Shown here: piece by piece, positions 1-6,797 of the stretch
How positions within the stretch are numbered: position 1 is the stretch's first letter
How the letters are laid out: each line of letters opens with the position of its first letter
From: JABWBR01 sp036741235
GTDB lineage: Bacteria > Bacteroidota > Bacteroidia > Chitinophagales > Saprospiraceae
Reading direction: 5' to 3'
NCBI GenBank assembly: GCA_036741235.1
Contig: DAINSQ010000126.1
Coordinates: 1 to 13,786, forward strand
Length of the DNA stretch: 13,786 nt
The notes under the pieces: model-generated
What the model was told of the DNA's origin: nothing
Databases searched by the model: none
The model's input: the letters and a program-made list of their open reading frames with translations, nothing else
Position numbers and translations under genes: made by a program

Positions 1-56
1 CACCTTGTCACCTTGTCACCTTGTCACCTTGTCACCTTGTCACCTTGTCACCTTGA
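1..56. repeat. 8-bp tandem repeat array (CACCTTGT)n at the ilvB 3' end
   Basis: Six perfect copies of CACCTTGT (1-48) are followed by a seventh with one mismatch (CACCTTGA, 49-56). The array runs off the left edge, so the true copy number is unknown. Read along ilvB (minus strand) the unit is ACAAGGTG. It supplies the last six codons of ilvB (Gly-Asp-Lys-Val-Thr-Arg) and its TGA stop. Because 8 is not a multiple of 3, three units hold a TGA in every minus-strand frame, while the plus strand is open in all frames. Confidence 0.97.
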
Positions 57-1804
57 AGCACCACCTCGTCGACAGCGGCGCCGGCGGGGACCATGGGGAA
101 TACGTTATCTTCCTTTTCAACGCGCACATGGAGCAGGTATGGGCCTTCGTGGGCCAGCAGTTCGGCGACGGCCTGCCGGAGTTCTTCGGGGCGCTCGATG
201 CTGCGGCCGGGCACGCCGAAACCTTCGGCTATTTTTACAAAGTCGGGATTGGTGAGCTCCACCGATGAATAGCGGCGTTCGAAAAACAGTTGCTGCCATT
301 GGCGCACCATACCCAGGTAGTTGTTGTCGAGGATGACAATTTTGACGCCGACGTTCCATTGCGATAGCATACCCAACTCCTGGAGGGTCATCTGGAAGCC
401 GCCGTCGCCAATGAAGGCCACCACTTGCCGGTGCGGCTGTGCCAGCTTGGCGCCGAAGGCCGCCGGCAGTCCATAGCCCATGGTGCCTGCGCCGCCGGAA
501 GAGACCCACTGGTTGGTATCGCGAAAGCGGTAATAACGCGCCGCTACCATCTGGTGCTGTCCGACGTCGGTGGCAACGACGGCCATGCCGTTGGTCTGGT
601 CGGAAATTTCCTTGACGACCATGCCCATCCGTATTTTGCCGTCTTCGCTGGCCTGTTGGTCGTGTTTGATGACTTTTTCGTATTCAATACGGTCGCATTC
701 GCGAAAGGAGGCCAGCCAGTCGTCGTGCCGCCGGGTTTCAACCAACGGCAGCAGTTGCTCCAGCGCCAGGCGGGCGTCGGCCAGGACAGGTACGTGGGCG
801 CGCACATTTTTGTTGATTTCGCTGGGGTCTATTTCAATGTGAATGACTTGTGCCTGTTTGGCGTACCGGCTGAGATTGCCGGTCACCCGGTCGTCAAAAC
901 GCATGCCGATGGCCAGCAACAGGTCGCATTCGTTTTGCTTGAGGTTGGGGCCGTAGTTGCCGTGCATTCCCAGCATACCTGCGTGCAGCGGATGGTCGGA
1001 GGGCGCCGACGACAAGCCGTGCAGGGTACAGGCGAACGGGATACCCGTTTTTTCAACAAACTTCAAAAAGGCTTCCTGGGCATGGGCGATTTGAATGCCA
1101 TGGCCGGCCAATATCAGCGGTTTCTGAGCGCTGTTGATCAATTCTGCCGCATCTCGCAGGGCGTCGGGGTCGGGTTTCTGGGCTGGTCGGTAGCTCCGAA
1201 TGTGGTTGACCGGCTCGTAGCTAAAATCGAGCGTTTCGATTTGCGCATTTTTTGTAATGTCGATCACGACCGGCCCCGGCCTGCCCGAGTTGGCCACATA
1301 AAATGCTTTGGCCAGCACGGCGGGTATTTCGGAGGCTTTGGTGATCTGGTAATTCCACTTCGTGACAGGCACCGTGCAATTGATCACATCTGTTTCCTGG
1401 AAGGCGTCGCTGCCCAGCAGGTGAAAAAAAACCTGCCCGGTGATACATACCAGCGGCGTAGAGTCGAGCAGGGCGTCGGCCAGGCCCGTCACCAGGTTCA
1501 TGGCGCCGGGGCCCGAGGTGGCCAAACATACGCCCGTACGGCGCGTGACGCGCGCATAACCTTCCGCAGCGTGAATGGCGCCCTGTTCGTGCCGTGGCAG
1601 GATATGACGCAGCCTGTCCTGGTAGTCGTAAAGCGCATCATACACCGGCATGATGGCCCCTCCCGGATACCCGAAAATGGTGTCTACTCCCTCCTGTAAC
1701 AGACACTCCAGTAAGGCCTGTGCGCCGGTTAAGGTGCGGGGCGTGACTTTGGTATCCGCCGGCCGTTCCACCTCAGCTACGTCTATTAGATTTTGTTGAT
1801 CCAT
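32..1804 (-). CDS. ilvB: Acetolactate synthase, large (catalytic) subunit
   Basis: This cytoplasmic thiamine-diphosphate enzyme condenses two pyruvates to acetolactate, or pyruvate with 2-ketobutyrate to acetohydroxybutyrate, the first common step of valine, leucine and isoleucine synthesis. The 590 residues are full family length. The N-terminal pyrimidine-binding domain has GYPGGAIMPVYDAL at 45-58 and the catalytic glutamate of RHEQGAIHAAEGYAR (Glu73). The C-terminal domain has the ThDP/Mg motif running from GDG (466-468) to DNN (493-495), followed by YLGMVRQWQ. The start is the ATG at 1802-1804. The gene lies 54 bp downstream of ilvD on the same strand, so the two are probably co-transcribed. 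A regulatory subunit (ilvN) would be expected beyond the left edge but is not in view. The conserved core ends near VPAGAAVDEVV; the last six residues and the stop come from an 8-bp repeat array, so the C-terminus may vary between strains. Confidence 0.96.
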   Translation of the reverse strand: MDQQNLIDVAEVERPADTKVTPRTLTGAQALLECLLQEGVDTIFGYPGGAIMPVYDALYDYQDRLRHILPRHEQGAIHAAEGYARVTRRTGVCLATSGPGAMNLVTGLADALLDSTPLVCITGQVFFHLLGSDAFQETDVINCTVPVTKWNYQITKASEIPAVLAKAFYVANSGRPGPVVIDITKNAQIETLDFSYEPVNHIRSYRPAQKPDPDALRDAAELINSAQKPLILAGHGIQIAHAQEAFLKFVEKTGIPFACTLHGLSSAPSDHPLHAGMLGMHGNYGPNLKQNECDLLLAIGMRFDDRVTGNLSRYAKQAQVIHIEIDPSEINKNVRAHVPVLADARLALEQLLPLVETRRHDDWLASFRECDRIEYEKVIKHDQQASEDGKIRMGMVVKEISDQTNGMAVVATDVGQHQMVAARYYRFRDTNQWVSSGGAGTMGYGLPAAFGAKLAQPHRQVVAFIGDGGFQMTLQELGMLSQWNVGVKIVILDNNYLGMVRQWQQLFFERRYSSVELTNPDFVKIAEGFGVPGRSIERPEELRQAVAELLAHEGPYLLHVRVEKEDNVFPMVPAGAAVDEVVLQGDKVTR

Positions 1805-1825
1805 ATTTTGTTTATGGGTTTTAAA

Positions 1826-1857
1826 TCAGCATATCAGCAAATTAGCACATCAGCACA
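1826..1857. repeat. Degenerate 8-bp tandem repeat, ilvD-ilvB gap
   Basis: Four imperfect 8-bp units sit side by side: TCAGCATA, TCAGCAAA, TTAGCACA and TCAGCACA. In the coding direction (minus) they begin immediately after the ilvD TGA, as TGTGCTGA-like units, and fill most of the 54-bp gap before ilvB. The unit differs from the array at the ilvB end but has the same period. As for that array, the TGA/TAA in each unit falls in successive frames. Confidence 0.85.
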
Positions 1858-1858
1858 T

Positions 1859-3535
1859 TCATTCGTCCGTGACGCATCCCTCGCTGGCCGACGACACCAG
1901 CCGCGCGTATTTGCCCAGCCAGCCGCGGGTTACGGGCAGCGGCGGGGTTTGCCATTGCCGGCGACGGATGGCAATTTCCTCTTCGCTGAGGTGGGCGTGC
2001 AGGCGGTTTTCGCGTGCGTCGATGGTAATCAGGTCGCCGTCGCGCAATAGTGCGATAAGTCCGCCGGCTTGCGCTTCGGGGGTAATGTGGCCCACCACAA
2101 AACCGTGGGTGCCCCCCGAAAAGCGGCCGTCGGTGATGAGCGCGACCTTGTCGCCCAAACCTTCGCCCATCAGCGCGCTGGTGGGTTTGAGCATCTCGGG
2201 CATACCCGGCGCGCCCTTGGGGCCGCAATAGCGGATGACTACTACTTCGCCGGCTTGAATCTTTTTTTCGTTAATTGCAGCATTAGCCTGGACTTCGCCG
2301 TCGAAGACGCGGGCGGGGCCGGTGAATACTTCGCCTTCTTTGCCTGTAATTTTGGCTACAGCGCCGCCTTCTGCGAGGTTGCCGTACAATATCTGGATGT
2401 GGCCCGTAGGCTTAATCGGTTCGGAGAAGGGCCGGATGATAGTTTGCCCCGGCGCCAGCGGCGCCGCTTCGGCAAGGTTTTCGGCCAATGTACGACCGGT
2501 AACGGTCAGGCAGTCGCCATGCAGATAGCCGGCTTCAAGCAGCATTTTCATCACGGCAGGCACGCCGCCAACGTTGTATAGATCCTCCATGACATATTTC
2601 CCGCTGGGCTTGAGGTCGGCCAAAAACGGCGTGCGGTCGCTTATGCGCTGAAAATCGTCAATTGTCAAGGGCACGCCTACGGTGCGGGCGACCGCCAATA
2701 AGTGCAAGACGGCATTGGTAGAGCCGCCCAGGATAGTGATCACGGTCATGGCGTTTTCAAAAGCAGCTCGGGTCATGATATCGGAAGGCAGTATGTTGCG
2801 TTCCAGCAAGCGGCGTATGGCTGCTCCGACACGCTCACAATCGGCGTTTTTTTTGGCGCCGGCGGCGGGATACGAAGAGTTGTACGGCAGGCACATGCCC
2901 AGGGCTTCAATGGCGGAGGCCATCGTATTGGCAGTATACATGCCGCCGCAGGCGCCGGGTCCAGGACAGGCATTGCGCACAACGCCTTTGAAATCAGCCT
3001 CGTCGATAGCCCCCGCGATTCGCTGCCCCAACGCCTCAAAAGCCGACACGATATCGAGGGTTTTACCGGCATGACATCCCGGGCTGATAGTGCCGCCATA
3101 AACAATAATAGCAGGCCGGTTGAGCCGTCCGACCGCCATCAGCGCTCCGGGCATATTTTTGTCGCATCCCACCACGGCCACTACGCCGTCGTACCATTGG
3201 GCAGATACCACCGTCTCTATGGAGTCGGCAATCAGATCCCGCGAAGGCAATGAATACCGCATGCCACTGGTGCCCATGGAAATGCCATCGCTGACGCCAA
3301 TAGTATTAAAAATCAATCCCACCAGTCCGGCATCCTGAACCCCTGTTTTTACTTGCCGGGCCAGGTCGTTGAGGTGCATATTACAAGGATTACCCTCCCA
3401 ACCGGTACTGGCGATGCCGATTTGCGCTTTTTTCAGGTCTTCTTCGCTCAAACCAATACCATAGAGCATGGCCTGCGCTGCAGGCAGGGTGTCGTCCTGG
3501 GTGATCTGTTTGCTGTATTTGTTCAAATCTGCCAT
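1859..3535 (-). CDS. ilvD: Dihydroxy-acid dehydratase
   Basis: This cytoplasmic Fe-S enzyme removes water from 2,3-dihydroxy-isovalerate or -3-methylvalerate to give the 2-keto acids that are transaminated to valine and isoleucine. Three cysteines in conserved contexts can ligate the cluster: Cys51 (GNPCNMHL), Cys124 (GCDKNMPG) and Cys196 (GACGGMYTANTM). SDGISMGTSGMRYSLPSRD (82-100) and the C-terminal TDGRFSGGTHGF are family signatures, the latter holding the catalytic serine. The GNPCN context resembles the plant and yeast type enzymes rather than E. coli IlvD, which hints at a [2Fe-2S] cluster (inference). A GTG at 3542-3544 would add three residues, but I prefer the ATG at 3533-3535, giving MADLNKYSK and 558 residues. 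ilvD is the first gene of the ilvD-ilvB pair. I could not identify a clear promoter in the AT-rich 167 bp upstream. Confidence 0.96.
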   Translation of the reverse strand: MADLNKYSKQITQDDTLPAAQAMLYGIGLSEEDLKKAQIGIASTGWEGNPCNMHLNDLARQVKTGVQDAGLVGLIFNTIGVSDGISMGTSGMRYSLPSRDLIADSIETVVSAQWYDGVVAVVGCDKNMPGALMAVGRLNRPAIIVYGGTISPGCHAGKTLDIVSAFEALGQRIAGAIDEADFKGVVRNACPGPGACGGMYTANTMASAIEALGMCLPYNSSYPAAGAKKNADCERVGAAIRRLLERNILPSDIMTRAAFENAMTVITILGGSTNAVLHLLAVARTVGVPLTIDDFQRISDRTPFLADLKPSGKYVMEDLYNVGGVPAVMKMLLEAGYLHGDCLTVTGRTLAENLAEAAPLAPGQTIIRPFSEPIKPTGHIQILYGNLAEGGAVAKITGKEGEVFTGPARVFDGEVQANAAINEKKIQAGEVVVIRYCGPKGAPGMPEMLKPTSALMGEGLGDKVALITDGRFSGGTHGFVVGHITPEAQAGGLIALLRDGDLITIDARENRLHAHLSEEEIAIRRRQWQTPPLPVTRGWLGKYARLVSSASEGCVTDE

Positions 3536-3702
3536 TGATAACACTGGTTAAGTGCGACAAAATAGAATCAATGACAGGATGGGAAAAACCAAAAAATTGG
3601 AGTGTTACGAGGTAGAATAAAAGATCATCTATTCTTAAATACTTGAATATCAATATTTTGTATAAATATGTTTTACGATATAAGCTTAAATTTTTTCCGA
3701 TG

Positions 3703-4050
3703 TTATTTATTTATCGCAAAATAAAAAAACGCCGCCCCAATAATGTACAAAGGCACGTCCCAATAATCCGCTGTGAAGTGAGGCGACCAGACGGGAAACG
3801 CCCACTCGAAAAGGAAAATTAGCAATAAAGTAGTTGTCGCCACTTCCCACGGCGGGAGGGTATACTCCCGCCTCAACCACCACCAACGCCGCTCGGCCAA
3901 TAGCATGCTGAACAAAATGGGTAAACACAGTATGTTGTCGAGGTAACAATCCAACAAGGGCATTGAAACCCTGAATCCTTTTTGCATTAATTGATGCAAG
4001 GCAAAAACGACGGCACAGGTTATAAACACGGGGTGCTTAAACGTATGCAT
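3703..4050 (-). CDS. Small four-TM membrane protein, Bacteroidota family often labelled 'magnesium citrate secondary transporter'
   Basis: The 115-residue, tryptophan-rich protein is predicted to sit in the inner membrane. Hydrophobic segments lie at about 8-24, 38-53, 68-87 and 98-113. From memory, its pattern (HPVF near the start, LHQ..QKG, LDCYLDNILCLP, FTADYWDVPLY and a C-terminal FAINK) matches a short Bacteroidota family that databases often call 'magnesium citrate secondary transporter'. That name is unlikely to rest on experiment, so I assign no substrate. The reading frame stays open upstream to 4164, but that stretch lies over the preceding gene in another frame. I choose the ATG at 4048-4050, which begins two bases after the preceding gene's TAG and suggests translational coupling. 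No terminator-like hairpin is visible downstream. Confidence 0.75.
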   Translation of the reverse strand: MHTFKHPVFITCAVVFALHQLMQKGFRVSMPLLDCYLDNILCLPILFSMLLAERRWWWLRREYTLPPWEVATTTLLLIFLFEWAFPVWSPHFTADYWDVPLYIIGAAFFYFAINK

Positions 4051-4052
4051 AG

Positions 4053-4295
4053 CTAAAATACGGCTATGAATGCCAATAGCAGTCCAACAACAATAAAAGG
4101 CGACAAAACAATCATAACGGCTATTCCAATAAACCTGGCAATCAGTTTGCCCACTAACAGCCACATAGGATCATTCTCCCGAAAGGCCACCCAATCATTG
4201 AATTTGCTATAACGTTGAGCGGTCCATTCTACCATTTCGCTCCGGGGTTGCGCCTCGTCGGCATGCAATTCTTCTTTACGTATTTTCATGGTCAT
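4053..4295 (-). CDS. Small membrane-anchored protein of unknown function
   Basis: I do not recognise this 80-residue protein. Residues 1-42 are charged and polar (MTMKIRKEELHADEA...), with RYSKFNDWVAFRENDPMW next to the membrane. Residues 45-80 are almost entirely hydrophobic with one proline near 66, so they form either a long helix or a short hairpin ending at the C-terminus. Translation could begin at ATG 4293-4295 or at the ATG two codons later. An A-rich stretch precedes the start and no Shine-Dalgarno is seen. The stop (TAG, 4053-4055) is two bases from the next ATG, so the two membrane proteins are probably made together. It is transcribed divergently from the TetR gene, from a -7-like box 26 bp upstream. 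Confidence 0.65.
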   Translation of the reverse strand: MTMKIRKEELHADEAQPRSEMVEWTAQRYSKFNDWVAFRENDPMWLLVGKLIARFIGIAVMIVLSPFIVVGLLLAFIAVF

Positions 4296-4321
4296 TTTTT
4301 AAGTGTCTCAATAATTAACTG

Positions 4322-4329
4322 CAAAGGTA
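4322..4329 (-). promoter_or_regulatory. Candidate -7 box (TACCTTTG) for the membrane-protein pair
   Basis: On the minus strand this reads TACCTTTG, an exact match to the Bacteroidota -7 consensus TAnnTTTG. It lies 26 bp before the ATG at 4295. The palindrome at 4336-4351 sits just upstream of it, where a bound repressor would overlap the spacer or -33 region. No convincing -33 TTG is visible. Confidence 0.6.
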
Positions 4330-4335
4330 AAAAAA

Positions 4336-4351
4336 TAGTACACTTGTACTA
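4336..4351. promoter_or_regulatory. Candidate TetR operator, perfect 7-2-7 palindrome
   Basis: TAGTACA (4336-4342) and TGTACTA (4345-4351) are exact reverse complements separated by CT. The site lies in the 86-bp divergent region between the TetR gene and the small membrane genes, between two opposed -7-like boxes. This is the classical arrangement for autoregulation and for repression of a divergent target. A related half-site (GTACTA, 4368-4373) overlaps the plus-strand -7 box and could be a second contact point. Confidence 0.7.
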
Positions 4352-4371
4352 AAAAAATCGACAAAAAGTAC

Positions 4372-4379
4372 TATCTTTG
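4372..4379 (+). promoter_or_regulatory. Candidate -7 box (TATCTTTG) for the TetR gene
   Basis: TATCTTTG matches TAnnTTTG exactly but lies only two bases before the ATG at 4382. If it is used, the transcript would start at or near the coding region, giving a leaderless or nearly leaderless mRNA with the second ATG (4388) as the likely start. The half-site GTACTA overlaps its first two bases. Confidence 0.5.
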
Positions 4380-4381
4380 CC

Positions 4382-5047
4382 ATGAACATGAAAACAAAAG
4401 ATAAAATATTGGCGGTAGCCTTGCGTCAATTTAATGAATTAGGCGCCGACCAGGTCAGTATACGCACCATTGCCAACGAATTGGAGATCAGCGCAGGCAA
4501 CCTGTGTTACCACTACAAAAATACGGATGCCATTATCTTTCAGCTATATCTCAATCTGGTAGAAGAGTTGGGCAAATTGATAGCAGTGGTCCAACACCCC
4601 GACACCGATATAGCGCGGATGCTGGAAGAGACGGAACATACCTTCCGGGTGATGTATAAATACCGGTTTTTGATGCTCGACTTCGTTGCGATAACACGCC
4701 GGATAGCCGAATTGCGCGAGCATTTCCGGCAAATCATTCGCCTGCGGCAGCAACAAATACGATCAGGCATTGACAACCTCATTGCAAAAGGCCTCATGCA
4801 CCCGGAATGGGTACCCGGCATGTATAATCAACTGGTTTTGAACTCTATGCTGGTTGCGGATGCCTGGATTCCCAACGCCGAAGTACATTTTGATGAAAGG
4901 GGCGAACCTGTAATACACTATTACACGCATGTGATGTTCAACATGTTGGTACCTTTCCTGACAGCATCAGGTATGGCGCAATACCGCGAGGCGCTGGAGC
5001 GCAAACCCGAATGGAACGCCGGGGTGCGGTTCAGCGAGTCTTTTTAA
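4382..5047 (+). CDS. TetR/AcrR-family transcriptional regulator
   Basis: This 221-residue DNA-binding protein most likely represses by binding as a dimer. The N-terminal TetR_N domain covers about 6-52: helix 1 is KDKILAVALRQFNELG, and the helix-turn-helix reads VSIRTIANELEISAGNLCYHYKN (25-47), with the typical GNLCYHYKN recognition helix end. Residues 55-221 are a mostly helical ligand/dimer domain that I cannot tie to a ligand. Start choices are ATG 4382 and ATG 4388 (MKTKDK), the latter if the abutting -7 box is real. It is divergent from the two small membrane proteins, with a perfect palindrome between them, so those genes and itself are the likely targets. The 3' end converges on recN with a 12-bp gap and no obvious shared terminator. 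Confidence 0.92.
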   Translation: MNMKTKDKILAVALRQFNELGADQVSIRTIANELEISAGNLCYHYKNTDAIIFQLYLNLVEELGKLIAVVQHPDTDIARMLEETEHTFRVMYKYRFLMLDFVAITRRIAELREHFRQIIRLRQQQIRSGIDNLIAKGLMHPEWVPGMYNQLVLNSMLVADAWIPNAEVHFDERGEPVIHYYTHVMFNMLVPFLTASGMAQYREALERKPEWNAGVRFSESF

Positions 5048-5059
5048 CCCGTCCGTTAT

Positions 5060-6715
5060 TCACATTTGAAGCAATTCCCGGGCATTTTCCATAGCCGAAT
5101 CGCTGGGCGGGTTCTGGCTCAGCATAGTAGCGATAGCGCGGACGCGCTCGTCCTGGGTTAGCAATCGCACATGGGTAACGGTACGATCGTCTTTTTCTTT
5201 TTTATAAACGAAATAATGCGCGTCGGCTTTGGCGGCGATTTGCGGGGAGTGGGTAATAGTGACTACCTGGTGTTGGTTGGACAATTTGCGCAGGATATTG
5301 CCCATTTTCAGGGCTACATCGCCTGATATGCCGCTGTCTATCTCGTCAAAGATTAGAGTGGGCAGGGGAATTGCGCTGGCTACAAGTGATTTGGTAACCA
5401 GGGTCAATCGCGACAATTCGCCTCCCGAGGCCACTTCTTTGATACGTTGAAGGCGACTGCCCTTATTGGCGGCGAAGAGAAAATTAACCTCGTCGAGGCC
5501 TGTTGAACCCAGTGTTGCCAGTTCGTCAAATTGCACCTGCATTTGAGCGTGCGGCATAGCCAATTGAGTAAGCAATTCGGTGACTTTTTCCTCGAAACCT
5601 GGAATTACCGCTTGCCTGCGGTTTCGCAACTCCAGGGCATTTGCGGTAAGTTCTTGTTCCTGTACATGGATTTTGTCGGCCAACTCCACAATTTCCTGGC
5701 TCAGATCGCCGAATGACCCCAGTTGAGACTGAATGTTATCCTGAATAGCCAGCAATTCGGCTACTGTTGAAACGCCGTGTTTTTTCTGGAGGCGGTATAT
5801 CAAGTCGAGGCGTTGTTGAATCTCGCTGATGCGCTGGGCGTCGTATTCCGTTTCTTCGGCAATGGTTTCCAGCTCCCGGGCCAATTCCTGCAATTCAACC
5901 ACAATACTATCAAAGCGCACATTGAGCAGGCTGATCTGGTGGTCAACTTTGCCAATTTGGTGGAGTTGTATGCCGATATCCTGCAAGGTACCCACCACCG
6001 ACTGTTCGTTTTCGACCAGCATATTGTAGGCCGAACCCGTAATGCGCTTGATATCTTCGGCATTGGTTAGCCGGGTGAGTTCTTCCTCCAGCGCTTCCTG
6101 TTCGCCGCCGGTCAATTCAGCGCGGTTGAATTCTTCCATCTGAAACTGGAGAAAATCCATTTCCCGCGTAGCGTTTTCGCTTTTGGCCGTCAAATCGGCG
6201 AGGCGGCGTTTGTCGGATTGCAATCGGCGGTAGGCTTCGGCGTATTGTTGCAGCAATTGCTTATTGCCTGCCAGTGCGTCGATCATCCTGAGTTGAAACG
6301 AAATCTGGTGGATATCGAGGGTATCAAATTGTTGGTGCAGATCGATCAGCGAGCCGCTAAGATCCTGGAGGACTTTGAGATTAACAGGCGTATCATTCAC
6401 AAAAGCCCTTGACTTGCCGTTGGGCAGAATTTCACGGCGCACCACCACCTCATTGTCGTAATCAATATCGTTGGATTCAAAAAAATCCTTTAAATCATAA
6501 GCCCGGACGTCAAACAGGCCTTCCACTACGCATTTTTCGGATTCGTCATACAGCGCTTTAGAGTCTGCGCGTTGCCCCATGATCAATTCCAGGGCTCCGA
6601 GCAGGATGGATTTACCCGCGCCGGTTTCGCCGGTGATGATCGTCAGCCCCTCCGAGAACGTCAACTCGAGCAGTTCAATGATGGCGTAATTTCGTATGTG
6701 CAGACTCTTAATCAT
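5060..6715 (-). CDS. recN: DNA repair protein RecN (SMC-like ATPase)
   Basis: RecN is a cytoplasmic SMC-family ATPase that binds DNA ends and helps RecA-dependent double-strand break repair. The 551 residues match the family length. The N-terminal half-domain has MIKSLHIRNYAIIE and the Walker A GETGAGKS (29-36). The middle, about 150-370, is heptad-rich coiled coil. The C-terminal half-domain has the ABC signature SGGELSR (430-436), the Walker B TLIFDEID (453-460) and the conserved ITHSPQIAAKADAHY. A TTG two codons earlier (6719-6721) is possible, but the ATG at 6713-6715 gives the standard RecN start. Though downstream of the GNAT gene on the same strand, it has a likely own promoter (-7 box at 6735-6742). 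Converges on the TetR gene. Confidence 0.96.
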   Translation of the reverse strand: MIKSLHIRNYAIIELLELTFSEGLTIITGETGAGKSILLGALELIMGQRADSKALYDESEKCVVEGLFDVRAYDLKDFFESNDIDYDNEVVVRREILPNGKSRAFVNDTPVNLKVLQDLSGSLIDLHQQFDTLDIHQISFQLRMIDALAGNKQLLQQYAEAYRRLQSDKRRLADLTAKSENATREMDFLQFQMEEFNRAELTGGEQEALEEELTRLTNAEDIKRITGSAYNMLVENEQSVVGTLQDIGIQLHQIGKVDHQISLLNVRFDSIVVELQELARELETIAEETEYDAQRISEIQQRLDLIYRLQKKHGVSTVAELLAIQDNIQSQLGSFGDLSQEIVELADKIHVQEQELTANALELRNRRQAVIPGFEEKVTELLTQLAMPHAQMQVQFDELATLGSTGLDEVNFLFAANKGSRLQRIKEVASGGELSRLTLVTKSLVASAIPLPTLIFDEIDSGISGDVALKMGNILRKLSNQHQVVTITHSPQIAAKADAHYFVYKKEKDDRTVTHVRLLTQDERVRAIATMLSQNPPSDSAMENARELLQM

Positions 6716-6734
6716 ATGCAATTAAAGGTGTGAG

Positions 6735-6767
6735 CAAAAGTACGATTTTTTTTAAAAAAGGCGACAA
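6735..6767 (-). promoter_or_regulatory. Candidate recN promoter (TTG, 22 bp, TACTTTTG)
   Basis: On the minus strand TACTTTTG (6742-6735) matches the -7 consensus TAnnTTTG and lies 19 bp before the recN ATG. A TTG (6767-6765) lies 22 bp further upstream, near the usual -33 position though slightly far. That TTG is inside a CACCTTGT repeat unit, so the repeat tract and the promoter overlap. Confidence 0.5.
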
Positions 6768-6779
6768 GGTGAGAAGGCG
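6756..6779. repeat. Three degenerate 8-bp units related to the window-start array
   Basis: AAAAGGCG, ACAAGGTG and AGAAGGCG follow one another on the plus strand. The central unit is identical to the repeat at the end of ilvB (ACAAGGTG on that gene's strand). The tract lies 18 bp after the stop of the GNAT gene. Relative to that gene its orientation is reversed (CACCTTGT in the coding direction). Confidence 0.75.
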
Positions 6780-6797
6780 TAACCGCCAACCAATACT

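Noticed and set aside
1..56. The tandem array considered as a CRISPR array.
   Set aside because: The unit is 8 bp with no spacers, so it is a simple-sequence tandem repeat.
5..268. Plus-strand open frames starting in the repeat and encoding a repeated HLVTLSPC peptide.
   Set aside because: They arise because the 8-bp unit has no stop codon on the plus strand; the rest is antisense to ilvB.
425..1699. A 424-codon open frame on the plus strand.
   Set aside because: It lies wholly antisense to ilvB, whose protein is clearly real and complete; its composition is the shadow of ilvB codons.
3390..3653. Minus-strand open frame upstream of and overlapping ilvD, beginning MIFKYLRIDDLLFYLVTL and rich in Ile/Leu/Val, considered as an attenuator leader peptide.
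   Set aside because: It runs far into ilvD in another frame, no alternative terminator/antiterminator hairpins are visible, and AT-rich DNA encodes such residues by chance.
4051..4164. A longer start for the four-TM protein (153 residues from 4164).
   Set aside because: The extension overlaps most of the coding region of the upstream 80-residue protein in another frame; the ATG at 4050, two bases after that protein's stop, gives the family-sized 115-residue product.
5048..5059. A shared terminator between the converging TetR and recN genes.
   Set aside because: The gap is only 12 bp and I see no GC-rich hairpin with a T run at or around it.
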